Assembly (NCBI GenBank): GCA_036346375.1
Contig: CM070504.1
Coordinates: forward strand, 6,569,890-6,633,889
DNA length: 64,000 nt
DNA from: Guadua angustifolia
Lineage: Eukaryota > Streptophyta > Magnoliopsida > Poales > Poaceae
Reading direction: 5' to 3'
In this document: positions 23,248 to 35,702 of the stretch, one piece after another
Layout of the letters: every line of letters starts with the position of its first letter
How positions within the stretch are numbered: the stretch's first letter is position 1
Made by a program: the position numbers and the translations under genes
Notes under the pieces: generated by a model
Told to the model about the DNA's origin: nothing
The model's input: the letters and a program-made list of their open reading frames with translations, nothing else
Database searches by the model: none

Positions 23248-23440
23248 TAAGATTATAGCTCGAGGAGCCAGCTAGCTCCTAGAATTTCTTTTCTCCTATC
23301 TCCAAAGAATAATATATTTTTGGATACTCTCATTATAATATCTATGTTTCCATTTTTTTCTTTTTTGATAAACAGCCACCACCCTATTATATCTCCATTT
23401 CCTCATCATCTCTCCCCCTCTCACACGCCACTCCCTCTAA

Positions 23441-23483
<43 letters not shown>
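23441..23483 (+). repeat. (TC)n(AC)n microsatellite in the HD-Zip 5' leader
   Basis: About ten TC repeats are followed directly by about twelve AC repeats, ending 33 bp before the ATG at 23517. Likely inside the 5' UTR, where length variation could affect expression. Confidence 0.85.
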
Positions 23484-23516
23484 AATACTCCCCATGCTCC
23501 TCGGCGTCCTCGTTTG

Positions 23517-25622
23517 ATGAGGCCAATGGCCAGCAATGGCATGGCGTCCTCCCCCTCCTCCTTCTTCCCTCCAAACTTCCTCCTCCACATGCAGCAAGCA
23601 CCACCTCCTCATGACCCCCAAGAGCACGGCCATCACCATCATGAGCACCACCTCCCTCCTCCTCCTCCTCCTCCTCCTTCTGCCCTTCCTCACCACCACG
23701 CCGGCCAAAACCCCTTCTTCCCTGCCCTCCAGGACTTCCGAGGTGCGTGCGTGCGCATCCACAATTCCATGGCTACTCGGTCGTTTTGGCTACCGTTGCA
23801 CGGATCACCAGCAACCGAACCGATCGAACTGATTCATTCACTGTCACATATGCATGTAGGTATGGCGCCAATGCTGGGGAAGCGGCCGATGTACGGCGGT
23901 GGCGGTGGCAGTGGCGGCGACGAGGTGAACGGCTGCGGGGGCGAGAACGACGACGACCTGTCGGACGACGGGTCGCAGGCCGGCGAGAAGAAGCGGCGCC
24001 TGAACGTGGAGCAGGTGCGGACGCTGGAGAAGAACTTCGAGCTGGGGAACAAGCTGGAGCCGGAGCGCAAGATGCAGCTGGCGCGCGTGCTGGGGCTGCA
24101 GCCGAGGCAGGTGGCCATCTGGTTCCAGAACCGCCGCGCGCGCTGGAAGACGAAGCAGCTGGAGAAGGACTACGACGCCCTCAAGCGCCAGCTCGACGCC
24201 GTCAAGGCCGAGAACGACGCCCTCCTCTCCCACAACAAGAAGCTCCAAGCCGAGGTACACGTCCTACAACGCACTAATCCAACTACCTCCTACTCGCACC
24301 CAGTACAAATATACTACAATTCAACAACTTCACCGTCCTGTGGTTTCTGCATTTGATCCACCGCCACACCTGCGTAGATCTGCGTGAATTTTGGGATCCT
24401 CGTTCCACTGTTGATCTGGGAGGGACGTTGTTTGGTGGTGCTTTTCTCCGGCTTCGATCACGGCTTCTCAATGATTGGTTGGTGATGGGTTAGCTAGCCA
24501 GCTAGGATCCATGTGGGTTTCAGTGTTTGCAGAAAGGTTGTTGGAACCAGTGCCAATGGGCGCTTGCTTGCCTCCCTGCCTTTCCATCCTGTCTGCAGAG
24601 CCAGTGACTGATAGCAGCTATCCTTTTGGAAAGGTCAGCAGAATATGCAGCGTTCGCTCGTGTTCATGCTGCGGCGAGTCGGGCTCTGTTTCTTCTCTCC
24701 TTTTCCTTGAGTCTTTTGAGGAGGATCGATCGACGCTGATGCGATGGAGTCAATGGCCTCATCGTTCCATCTCTGCGCCTCTCCTCAGGGTGCATGTGCC
24801 GCTTTTCTTTTCAATCAGGCTTGAAATGATCGATGCGTACGGGTGAAGCTGAGTGTGGACAAGAGAACACGATTAATTAGTACTCGTATGATTGGGGATG
24901 CAATTGTAAGTAGCTTGGACTAGTAGTTCTCCCTGTTATTTCACTGAAGAAGCTGCAGTATATTTTCGTCCGACTTTTAATGGGACCGTGCGGTACCAAG
25001 AATGTTACATCAAGAACCCAACCGTAGCATGCAAATAGTGGTAAAGCCAGAAATAGATGCACCTTCTCTGACGATTTCTCTGCTAAACTTCATATAAGCA
25101 GGTGCAAAATTTCTCATGATCTGGCAAGACCACTCGCTGCAATCCCTGTTCCAAAGCGTTTGCATTACATTTACTGCCAATTACTAACCACAGGATCACT
25201 GAAATATACTTCTTCAACCGTCGTGTGGTAATTTAATGCAGATACTGGCACTGAAGGGCAGGGAGGCGGCGTCGGAGCTGATCAACCTGAACAAGGAGAC
25301 GGAGGCGTCCTGCAGCAACCGCAGCGAGAACAGCTCCGAGGTCAACCTCGACATCTCGCGCACGCCGCCGTCCGAAAGGCCCATGGACCCTCCCCCGCCG
25401 CACCAGCAGGGCGGCGGCATGATCCCCTTCTACCCCTCCGTCGCCCGCCCAGCCGGCGTCGACATCGACCAGCTCCTGCACATCTCCTCGGTCCCCAAGA
25501 TGGAGCACGTTGGCGGCGGCAACGTCCAGGCCCCGGACACAGCCAGCTTCGGCAACCTGCTCTGCAGCGTCGACGAGCCGCCGCCCTTCTGGCCGTGGGC
25601 CGATCACCAGCACTTCCATTGA
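23517..25622 (+). CDS. HD-Zip class I transcription factor (rice Hox21-like)
   Basis: Nuclear homeodomain-leucine zipper regulator. HD-Zip I proteins bind CAATNATTG-type sites as dimers and act in development and stress responses. Exons 23517-23742, 23860-24254, 25242-25622 join in frame, giving 333 residues. Start: the ATG at 23517 begins MRPMASNGM; the frame 5' of it has no ATG. Seen: His/Pro-rich N-terminus, LGKRPMYG, acidic patch ENDDDLSDDGS, homeodomain about 119-175 with helix 3 QVAIWFQNRRARWKTKQLEK, then a leucine zipper (LEKDYDALKRQLDAVKAEND...) to about 214. The C-terminal tail has NLDISRTPPSERP and ends PPPFWPWADHQHFH, an aromatic end typical of this subgroup. Intron 1 is 117 nt, a multiple of three, and free of stops. 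Gene order with SUT1 fits a Hox21 orthologue (from memory). Confidence 0.94.
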
Positions 25623-27488
25623 TCGATCAGCACAATATATATGTATATCTTGTAGTGAATGATGCATGCATGCATGGTGATCAACAATTGGCATGCATAA
25701 AGATTAGAGGCATTTTGGATTCTTGGTGAGGACAAGGGAGGGAAAATGAAGGCTGTGTATGAGTGAGAACTAATAGCAATGAGATATCGAGGATTTGAGG
25801 TGGTGATGCAATTTGAGTTGGTGAGGAGAGGGGTTAGGGGAATAAGCGAGTGGCATGGAATGTAGGCACATTTTGGAGTTCAATAGCATCTTTTGTATCT
25901 TTTATTTTCTCCTTTTGTTCACATACATAAATTTGTGAACTGTGAGGCAATGTTTCTGTATAGGTGCATGGTGCTTTTTCCTCTAATTTGTATGGATCAT
26001 GTGAAGACTCAAGAGTACATCTCTGTCCAAGCCAACCCCAAAAAAAAGTTGTAACAACATGTTTGCTTTGCTTATCACAGTTCCATAGTTGTACATTTTT
26101 AAGTGTGTGTGGCTGGGTTTTTTTTGGCATGTGATTCAGGCGTTCATAAGGCATGCATGTAAGCATTACAGCCAGTTTAACTGTGTGGATGATGTGTCCA
26201 CTGTTTTGAAATATATTGAGATCATTATTTTTTAGTATACACACACTATACTGCACAATCTTGGATGAGTGCAAGACTGGATATTTTTTTCAGATTAAGT
26301 TTTCCACTGTTAAGCAGTACTAACATTCATCTTCCATTAATCTTGCTCATGCATGCCATCCTACAATGCAATTAAGGCCATTTAAAAACAACAGAAAAGC
26401 GTGGACACCAGCAATATTTGGACAGCTATGTCATTGGGTCCCTCTATCTTTGAAGCGTCGCAGCTACATGTCAAGATTGTGAAGAACCCAACTTGTTTGA
26501 AATGGTTTAATCGCACAGCGATCTACTTGTTACAATATAAATAAGATATGTGTGAGAGGATTTCTAGAAATAAACTAGCTTCGTATAGATAAGAGGGGAT
26601 ACGTACGCTGATCAATTGAACATCGCTGGTCGAACAAGACCTCAACTAAACATACCTCTGCTTAAATTTCAAACCATTTTAGAATTTAGATACGGTGTTT
26701 TTGCAGATGGTTAAATAGTGGATGGGAATGTTGAGGCCTACACAGACATGCTCATGCATGCATGACCAGTAAGTAGTATATATGTTCCTCTTCTACCTCC
26801 TGGATCTCCAGTGCCGTACAAGACATTGCCCTCACCTTCCCTTATCGCCTCACTGGCAGCTACAGTTGACTGAACTGGACTTGGCCAGTTTCCCTGTCTT
26901 GACACTTGACAGTGATTCGGGCGAAGGTAACAGAGGCATGTACACACCAACTCAATGCAAGTAAATTTGCAAGCCTGCTCGTTCTCCCCCCAGGGGCCCG
27001 CGCGGATGTCTACGCTAGCTTTTCTAATTTGTCACCGCGGATCAGCTTGGTAGGTAGACAACGAGAGGAAAAATTCAGAGAGAGAGAGAGAGAGAGACAG
27101 AGAGATGGAGGAGGAAGCGAGTGTATGGCCATGGCAGGGCAGGTCACCTCATCCTCATGGGCAGGTCCACATCTCATGGATGAGGAGAACAATCCCTTGT
27201 GGGTTGATCAGCAATGGCGGGGCAGAAGCACGCACTCACAGTCTCGCAGGCAGAAAAACCAAATGACCGTGCCTGGCCCCGTCCCTCTATGCCCGGTGGG
27301 CCCGCCCGGCTGCAGAGAACCACACCCTTTTACAACGTCACTGGCTCAAGTACATCCTCGCGATCTTTACGTGTACGCATCGATGCATCCTGGCCTCCCA
27401 TCAATGGCGGTCTTGAGATTTTAGGGACCCGGAGCGAGATTTAAAATAGGAGCCCTTCTAAATAATAATAATAATAATAATAATATAT
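25623..27488. other. HD-Zip 3' UTR, then intergenic
   Basis: The first few hundred bases should include the 3' UTR. From 26900 to 27430 there is a GC-richer stretch with an (AG)n run at about 27077-27097 and an open frame of ~170 codons. That frame has no recognisable domain and reads through the AG repeat as an Arg/Glu run, so it is not called as a gene. An (ATA)n-like run lies at about 27461-27484. Confidence 0.45.
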
Positions 27489-27750
27489 ACGGAATTGCTA
27501 CAGTTCGGACGTCTGAATTTTTCGGACGCACTGCAACATTTTTTTTCTACGTATGTAACATTTTTTGCTAATGTGTGCAACATTTTTCTTCGACAAACAA
27601 TGAATTGCGGCACAAGATAGCGGATGTTGCAAGCGTTGAAAAAAAATGTTGCACGCTGTCGAAAAAAATGTTTTAAGTGTTGAAAAAATGTTGCAAGAGG
27701 CGTCGATGAAATGAATAAGATTTCGGATGTCCTAACGCTAGTTCTTCCCA
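27489..27750 (+). repeat. Mutator/MITE-like repeat with TGCAACATTTTT motifs, copy 1
   Basis: It starts near 'ggaattgctacagttcggac' and ends near 'cctaacgctagttcttccc'. The inner part repeats 'gcaacatttttt' and its complement. The right end, inverted, closely matches the left end of 30525-30762, so the two are copies in opposite orientation. Non-coding. Confidence 0.55.
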
Positions 27751-29069
27751 TATATATATAAGTGTTACCAATAAACACTCAAGGTGTATCCAAAAATTTA
27801 TTTATATCAAGCAAGTAAAGCAAGAAGTACATATTACAATATTACGATATATCTTATATATACAATATACTATCTACTAAGATACGAGGATGGGCCCCAT
27901 GGTTTGAGGGGCCTGGAGCGGCGGCCCCTCTTGCCCCCCTCCAGGGCCGGCACTGGCTCCCATTACTCCATTTTCTTTCTCTCCTTCTCTTTCTTTTAAC
28001 TTTGGCGGAGGACAGATTAATAGGGACTTGGGGATCCTACTGGTTGCTTCTCGTTGGGATTACAGGGAGGCTGGTGAATCGAGTGAAGCAGAGGAGAGTG
28101 TGCTCCGAGCTGTACCGAGCAATGGATGCCGCAGTACTGCCATGAACAGCTTGGTCGGGTAGGTGGATGCTCGGATACTGTATATCTAGCCGCATATAGG
28201 GATGCACCACCAACCGTTAAATATTACCCAAGATTCATCTCGAGCAAGGAAAAAATAACTCAGCCATTGTTGATCTTCGAAGAAAAGCAGAGGGAACATT
28301 CCATCCATCATCTATGGTTGGAAATCACCAAGGAAAATAACGAAGATAATAAAAGAGCAAGAGACAAGAACAATATACACATAATATTTATGTGAAAAAT
28401 TCTTATGGAAATCGCCAAGGCAAATAATGAAGATAATAAAAGAACAAGAGACGCATAATTTTAATGTCAAAAATTCTTATGGAAAAAAAACCACAGACGC
28501 ACACTGAGCAAACCATGATTCGCCAAAAAAATTATATGTAACACACTCACTGACGAATTATCAGGTAGTGTTTTGATATATGGCAATGCACATCAAGCTC
28601 TGGTACATCATGGAATTCCTTTAATTTTTTGAAAGATATTATGCAATTTCTTGTAAAACATCAGAGGAAAGCAAAGGGAGAAGGATATGGTGGGTTGGGT
28701 CCCGAGTGTCTCCATCCAGATGCATACCAGATGCTCCTAATGGACTCAGCAAGGACTAGGCTAGTGGTATATATAGTCCAAACTGTTGCATCTGTTCAGT
28801 GCTTTCGAGAGGGGCAAGCATGGCCGAGGGGCCTTGTTTTACACCTCCATGTGAGGGCACAGTGCCTAGCTGACCATGTGTCCTTTTCGATGTCCCAACC
28901 AGCCCTAACAGTCACGGATCGATGCAAAATGTGCGAGATCAATGTTAACGTTGATGGGTTTGACATCGCGTTTCACACCGAGGGTTTTAATTAATTCGTC
29001 TACTCTGTACTGCAGTTCATAAAACACGAGGCTAAAGGGTGGAAGAGGTCGGGGAGCGACCGCCACTAG
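27751..29069. other. Intergenic spacer
   Basis: No gene is supported. 28320-28390 and 28398-28470 are similar ('gaaatc(a/g)ccaaggaaaataa' then 'gaagataataaaagaacaag'), a ~80-bp local tandem duplication. The 121-codon frame near 28629-28994 has no recognisable domain. Confidence 0.4.
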
Positions 29070-29407
29070 CAGCGGCGTACGCAGGATAAAGATGGAGGGG
29101 GTGCTCTGGCGAAGCTATTATTAAGGCGAGCATAGCAAAAATACATTTAAATGTCATATGCAATCCAAATTGATACATAAATTATTGAGCAACAAAATTA
29201 AAATTGCAAATAATTAAAGATAATGTCTTAATAATGGATGGTGCGTTCCAAAAGCTCAAAATATGTATGTACAAGTAGCAATTTTAAAAACAAAACTAAC
29301 TAGATTAGTAATACACATAATACCATAGATATTAGAAGGGTACCAAGAGTGCACCGAGTGGAGCTGGTGATCCAGCCCCTTGTGCCCCTATGGTAGATCC
29401 GCCACTG
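29070..29407. mobile_element. Non-autonomous hAT element, 338 bp
   Basis: It begins CAGCGGCGTACGCAGGAT and ends, inverted, CAGTGGCGGATCTACCAT. It is flanked by an 8-bp near-perfect duplication, GCCACTAG (29062-29069) and ACCACTAG (29408-29415), the expected size for hAT. No coding capacity. It shares the CAGNGGCGG start with the elements at 36094 and 60584. Confidence 0.75.
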
Positions 29408-29952
29408 ACCACTAGCAAACCCTAGCTTTCAGTCACAACTCCGTCAGTCTACCATTAGCTCCTCTCCTCTCTTCTTCGGCGTCCTTATCTGAGTTGAGTG
29501 GATGGACACCCGTTGAACTGTAGGATTAATTTTAGATATCTTTAGTTCTTCTATTTTGTTCCTTACAACAGTTTGATCTCTAGTTTTATTTCTCTCGTGA
29601 GTTCTAGTTGATTTTTTTTACTTATGATGGGTTTTATTGGACTTACTCACCTAGACGACGAACAACATTGCTACCAAGGTGTAGGGCATAAACATCAATA
29701 GAAATAATCTATGTTCTACTTTCTGTTGTCGTGATTGTCGGCAATCATGACACCATTGCAAGATATAGACTCTACAATGAAAAAGACAAAAGAAGTTCAG
29801 CATGTTCATGGACTCATGGACTTGAAATTAACACGTAGCTCATTTAGATTCTTCAATGTAAAAGTTTGGTACTCATGCACTTTTCCCATGTTATTAATTA
29901 AAAGTTTTTTTTAAAAGCATAAGGCTAATTATATATTGAGAGCAACTACCGC
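29408..29952. other. Intergenic, no feature supported
   Basis: AT-rich sequence without a recognisable gene or complete element. Confidence 0.4.
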
Positions 29953-30337
29953 ACGGTATACCGTTGGGAATCACTTCCAACGGTATACTATGGTTCATCA
30001 GGTTCGCGGGTGAGTTTCATTACCAGGTTTCACGGGTAAGTTTCATGATGTCTCACGGATAGGTTTTATGGGTTTCATGAGGTTTCAAGTTTCATAAGGT
30101 TCGTATTTCATTAAAAAAAGCCTCATAGATAAGTTTCAACCAAGGTTTCATCAGACAGCACAATGCTAAACTTTTTTTAATGAACACGAACCTTATGAAA
30201 CTTGAAACCTCATGAAACCCATAAAACTTATCCGTGAGACATCATGAAACTTACCCGTGAAACCTGGTAATGAAACTCACCCGCGAACCTCATGAACCAT
30301 GGTATACCGTTGGAAGTGATTCCCAACGGTATACCGT
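29953..30337. mobile_element. Foldback element (near-perfect long inverted repeat)
   Basis: The arms are 29953-30120 and 30171-30337 (each ~167 bp) around a 50-bp loop. They are close to perfect reverse complements, for example 'aggtttcaagtttcataagg' against 'ccttatgaaacttgaaacct'. Each outer end is itself a small palindrome (ACGGTATACCGTTGG, spacer, CCAACGGTATAC). Repeated 'gtttca(t/c)' phrases run through the arms. The high arm identity suggests a young insertion. Confidence 0.85.
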
Positions 30338-30524
30338 TTGCTAGACTTTCTGTTATATATTATACAAGTTGAGTGCTCACGCACCTAGCCATGTATATCT
30401 GGACCACCGTCTATTTTTCGGTAGGACAATTAATCCAAGTACGTGCAAGGAAAACACTCAAAACACTTTTGTTCTAGAAGGTAAATGATCACTAAGTCAT
30501 TGAACTCGACTGGTTGCGGTTAAT

Positions 30525-30762
30525 AGGGAGAAACTAGCGCTTGGACGTCTGATTTCTGTTCATCCTATCAGACGTCTCTTGCAACATTTTTTTTCTACGT
30601 TTGCAACATTTTCTGTCAGCGCGTGAAACATTTTTTTTGAACTCTTGCAACATCCGTTTACTGTAGCGAATTTTACTGTTTGTCGAAGGAAATGTTGCAC
30701 GTGAAGAAAAAAAATATTGCAGTGCGTTCGAAAATTTCGGACATCTGAGTACAAGTCATTCC
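30525..30762 (-). repeat. Mutator/MITE-like repeat with TGCAACATTTTT motifs, copy 2 (inverted)
   Basis: It starts 'gggagaaactagcgcttgg', matching the inverse of the 27750 end of copy 1, and again carries several 'tgcaacatttttt' phrases. It lies ~3 kb from copy 1 in opposite orientation. Confidence 0.55.
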
Positions 30763-31508
30763 GATCTAGGACGAGTATATAGTAGTAAATATACACGTGG
30801 AGCGTTGTACATACCCGAATAAAGGCGCTAGGCTGGGTAGATGGACAAGGTGAAAGGGATCATCATGGATGTTTTCGCGATAGATTTTAGCATCGCACGC
30901 GACCTTAATTTATTTAATCAGGGGGAATAAGAGCGGAATCTGACGGATCGCATACAAAAATATTCTGGGCGTGGCTGCAGGGGTTAAGCGATCGAAATCC
31001 GCACATGAATCGGCGGCTAAAGTCAGCCCGCCATCTCGTTAAATACCAATTCCGTCGCGCGGAAAGAGTTTTTAAGTCGATCGTCTCAGGGAACAAGAAG
31101 GGATGAGAGATTCAGAAGCATGTGTCACCAACTGTTCCAACTGATAATATGGTACATGTATATGCTAAAGAAATGCACGAGATATGGTATAGTATTTTTT
31201 AAAAAAAAAAAGCAGCAAAAGCTCTGCCATTCATGAAAGCAAGAGAGAAAAAATAGGTTCTTACGACGAGCTTAAAACAGAGAGTAACATTATAAGAGAT
31301 ACATATACTCTTAGAGGGCAATAAAACCTGCATCTCGGCCAAGACAGCTAGGCTGAAACTGAGCCGTTATCATTTTTTTTTCAAAACTCCTTAGACACCA
31401 GCCTGCCATAAGAAATATGGTATAATATAATTTCTATCATATGTGCATGATCCTTTACGGTACGAAAGTCATAGCAAATTAGGAAGCAAAATATTTTGCT
31501 GTGTGTCT
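30763..31508. other. Intergenic, possible antisense LINE tail
   Basis: No gene seen. At 31196-31250 a T/A run is followed by 'gcagcaaaagctctgccatt', which resembles the complement of a plant LINE 3' end and tail. Too short to call with confidence. Confidence 0.35.
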
Positions 31509-31927
31509 TTTCTCCCTCTGGTCACAATTAATTATCGTTTTGGATATCGACACGGTCTTTAAAACACAGATTTAACCACTAATTTTTATTATAATAGATT
31601 TATAAAATCTAATAAAATTATAAGTGCAATGTTTTAATGATTTCCCTCTCAATATAAGTTGAACAAAACCTTGAAGCAAGCGAAAGGGTAAGTAGTCACC
31701 ATCTACATACCCTTCATTCGTGCTTTAATATTTGTACAGCTGTCAAAAAAGAAAAGTGTAGAAGCACCTTTTAAATTATAATATTACGAAAGTACTTTTT
31801 CAAACAAATCTATACATATAATTTTTATATATCTAATTTAAATATTCCAAAAGATATTGATAGTCAAAGTTTCAAAAGTTTGACTGTACCTATGTCCAAA
31901 ATGATAATTATTTGTCGTCAGTCAGAG
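31509..31927. mobile_element. Stowaway-like MITE (degenerate)
   Basis: The left end CTCCCTCTGGTCACAATTAA and the inverted right end CTCTGACTGACGACAAATAA both lead into 'ttatc(g/a)ttttgg', as in Stowaway (Tc1/Mariner) MITEs. The TA duplication survives only at the right. 419 bp; the middle may include another insertion. Confidence 0.5.
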
Positions 31928-32302
31928 TATCTCCTTTACGACGACCTGTGTTCTTAACACCTTAATTAGAATTTAGATCGGTTATTATAGTTCCATTGCC
32001 ACAGTACTCAGGATACTGAAACATCTCTCTATCACAGTAGGTGCTCATGATAGCCAGTGCCAGTGGCATGGTATATTTTTTTAGATATAGAAAACAATCC
32101 GATCTCTTTGCTCAAAGAGGAATGCGGCCAGTGGCATGGTATATATGTAACACCATGGCACTACATGCTTTGCAATGGCGGAGGATACGAATCCGGAGCT
32201 CTATACAGGTATTGCCGCTTTGGCCTCCGGCTTTGCGTTGTGATGTTCGCCGTGTTACCTAATGGGGAGGGAAGGGACAGGTGTGATACGAATCTGAAGA
32301 AA

Positions 32303-32338
<36 letters not shown>

Positions 32339-33249
32339 TGTGAATCGTGAAGAAGTGGTGCGTGTGTGTATGAGAAGACAACGCAGCAGCAGTTAATCTT
32401 TTGTCAGGCAATTTTTCGGTTCCTTCTGCTAGGTTCCTTTGATAATGCTTTCTCTTATTTTTCTTCTTCTTCCTTTGGAGCCTCAATCATCAATAAAGAT
32501 TTTCCAAGGAAATCTCACATGGTAGATTAGTAGTTCCATAAACAGAGCCTAAGTTTAGAGCCCAGCAGGGTCCAAAGAGGCCATGTAGGCCCAAAACTCT
32601 GAGCAAACAAAAACAAGCCCAAGGAACTCATCAGTCGAAGGAACAGCCTACGTGTAGCATTTTGCTACCAACGAGGGATAACGTACGGGCAATGTGCCGC
32701 CGCCCACCGCCACCGCCGCGCTTATACGGCTCGCACCAATTCCGCCTCTTGCTGGTAGCATCGCCATCCCACCTGCCATACCCTTGAGGCGTTCGGCGCG
32801 CCCTTCCAGCCTGGTCGCGCTGGCCGCGGCGTCCGGTGCGCGCGGCGACGGCGGAAATAGATTAGATGGGTAGTTTTGTAGGCCATGGGGATGGCGCCAT
32901 CATCTACCAACCTAGTTCTCAATGGGCCGGCTCAACATGGTGTGAGGATAATGAGGCTAATCACTCATGTGTGGCCAGCGGTCAGAGCGAGACTGTGGGC
33001 GTCAAGCGGGTGTCGGCCAACAGAGAATCGCCGGGCTCGGGCGAGCATTGTCGATGGCCAGGAAAGTTCGGTCAGGAACCCTATGCTATGCATTGTCCAA
33101 TGGAGAATCCCAGATTTGAGCTGGCGTCGATGACGGCCAGCAAAGTATAGAGGACCGTCTTTTTTAGGGGTGCATATAAATACCTTCACAGTTATCTAGA
33201 GATTTTAGTTATAGGTAACCAAGTGTATATTGCTAGACATAAAAATAAA
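31928..33249. other. Intergenic spacer with an (AG)n microsatellite
   Basis: (AG)n of ~15 units at about 32306-32336. 32690-32870 is GC-rich. No gene-like frame with recognisable domains. A phrase 'cagtggcatggtatat' occurs twice (about 32061 and 32130), a small local duplication. Confidence 0.45.
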
Positions 33250-35702
33250 TGCGAATATTTTATAGGAGAAATAAAGGCCTAACGGTCAGAGTTTTACAAA
33301 AGGTGCGGCTAGCACCAGATACATCATAGAACACTCGTAAGACAGGCTTGAACAGATAGATCAAGGCCTTCAAAACCAAATGCCATCGCCATCTACGGTC
33401 TCCGGGAATCCGTTGTCTTCTTGGAAATCTAAGGGGGTTAGGAGTAAGGGTGAGTACACAACCGTACTCAATAAACTACACGGAAATTCTGAATATTACA
33501 TGCAGAGATAAAGAAAGGCAGGCATAGATTTTAAGTATTGTGGATGTAAGTTGTAAACATCAATTTTATTTTACATTTGAAACACAAACCATAAATAGCA
33601 ATATACCATGGGGGGTGGGGTTATTTGCAAAGTTCACATTTTCGACAAATTCTATTTATGAAAACTACAGGGGTGCAGTTACAGGAATCACCCTAAATTA
33701 ACTCAGTTTCATTAACCGAAAGCACGGCGTATTCGAATACCATTGATATCACTCTGCAGAGGTGCTCAACTTTACCCACAAGATATCTTCGGCCGTTAGT
33801 GCCACGTGCGAACAACATGCAACTTAAATGCATGCGGCCAGGTCGGGATAATCATAACATTTCGTTGGGCTTCCCTTCTTTAGCTCCTACCTAGTAGGTT
33901 ACGTGGATCCACAGTCTCCAGGATCCCACGGGCCAATGCGGGAGACGCGATCTAGTCACTGTGGATACCTACTGTTGTGAGAACCGGCGAATGGCCTCTC
34001 CATTCCCGTTCCACCCCCGGTTGCTACGCGATCCATTCCTCCTACCAGAATGGTAGCTACCTCATATAGGTATTCAAAAGGGAAGTACAATGTACTGAGC
34101 TATGTTGGAACAGTTCAACAGGGCTGACAGGCCCAACTTGTGGTTGAGCGGGTACTGAAATTATTTACTTTGCCCAAGACATCGGTCCTTAAATGCCAAA
34201 AACGCAACCAAATGACATACTACAAACCATTGGTACCCACTGTACTAACCACCACACCACATTCTGGCTTGTCATCGGTTGGGAGTTGGGCTAGCATCCA
34301 CCTCCCGTGGTCCGCCTAACGCTGTCCCCCAAATCGTAGCAATTTTTCTGAAAAAAATCACTCGAGCCAACTCTCGGAGATTTTGAGCAATTTTAACTAA
34401 AGTTGAAATTATATTTATTGCTATTCTACGGTGGTTCAATATTTTATAGCCTAAGGTTAAAAAGGAATTAAGGCATAGCAATGATTTAACATTGGGTTGT
34501 ATCTAATCATGTCATTCGAAACTACCACCTTTTCTAGTTTTCTAAAATACCAGAAATAATGCAGTACAGAAATTATATACATAAATATTGTAATGGAACT
34601 GGGTCCAACATATTCAAAGAGTGTGGCTTGCCTTGCGAGGTTAGAGGTTCACCTAGGGAGAAGTAGTCGAGGTCGTGTCTAATCTCGAATGACTCCGGCT
34701 CCTGGCACAGCTCCGAGAACTGCTCCTGCTCCGGGATTTGTGCCGATGGTGGCTCCAACGTCAGATCTAGCGCGAGAAAACGCCACCAATAAACAAATGA
34801 ATAACAACAAAAGAAAGATAAACGAAAAAGGAAAACGAAGAGAGAAAATAGTTGGAATAGGGTTCAAGGGTATTTTGGGAATTTTTTGGACTTGGTTTGG
34901 CGAATCGGAGATCATTTTTGGACTCAGCGGCTTGAACTGGTCAAGAACATTTATTTTGGCTATTTTTGGATTTTTGGGATTTTTCTGGTATTTTTGGGAA
35001 TTTTTCTAAATTTTAAATCAATTTCGGATTTGTTTGGAATTTAAAATCCGAAAACCGAAATAAAAATGAAAAAAAAAATCAATTTTCGGCCCACGTGGCC
35101 CGGTCATGGCGAGGTCATGGGGGCAGCGATGTGATGATGGCGGGGGGCTTGAGGTGCGCGGCGCGACGGGAAGGCATGGCCGAGCGGGATTCGCAGGCGG
35201 TGGGATTCGCGGGCGAGGCGACAGGAGCGCTGACGAACAGCGACGGGGAAGACAAGCACCCGGACGGAACAGGGGGGTGCGGGATGGATCGAGCGGAACA
35301 GGGGCACGACAAAGCGGGCCGGAGCGAAGCGCGTGGGGCGAGCATGCCGGCTGGCGCACGCGGGAGAAAAGGCGGGCGAGCGATGCTAGCGGAGGCCAGG
35401 CCGGGGCGTGGGGAGCAGGGCGGGCAATCGGGCCGTGCGCGGGAAATATGGGCCAAGGGGAGGTGGGCCAAGGGGAGGTGGGCCGAGGGGAGAAAGGCCC
35501 ATGGGTGCGCGGGGAAAGCGGCTGAGGAACGGGCGGGGGGGAGGCGGAAACCAAAACGGGAAAGCGGGAATTCGGGGGTAAATTGCCAATTTGGGAAAGG
35601 GTTCAAGAATGGCTCAAATAAATCCGAGAAAATTCCGGCAAAAATTCAAATAAATCTGATAAAATCTAACAAATCCATTTTTGAAAATTTTGGGTTATTT
35701 CA
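33250..35702 (-). mobile_element. Non-coding LTR-retrotransposon debris
   Basis: The right edge, read on the minus strand, begins TGAAATAACCCAAAATTTTC, a typical grass LTR start, and abuts the leader of a Copia element. The minus strand near 33440-33470 has 'gtactcacccttac', a phrase also found in the element at 46-48 kb ('gtacctacccttgc'). A GC-rich stretch (35090-35570) gives long but meaningless open frames on both strands. No gag or pol was found. The left boundary is a guess. Confidence 0.45.

Noticed and set aside
23514..23516. An extra start codon three bases before the HD-Zip ATG
   Set aside because: The triplet is TTG; the first real ATG is at 23517.
26906..27424. 172-codon open frame
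   Set aside because: Reads through an (AG)n microsatellite as an Arg-Glu run, with no domain, no splice context and no family resemblance.
28629..28994. 121-codon plus-strand frame
   Set aside because: No recognisable motif or gene structure; surrounding DNA is repeat-rich spacer.
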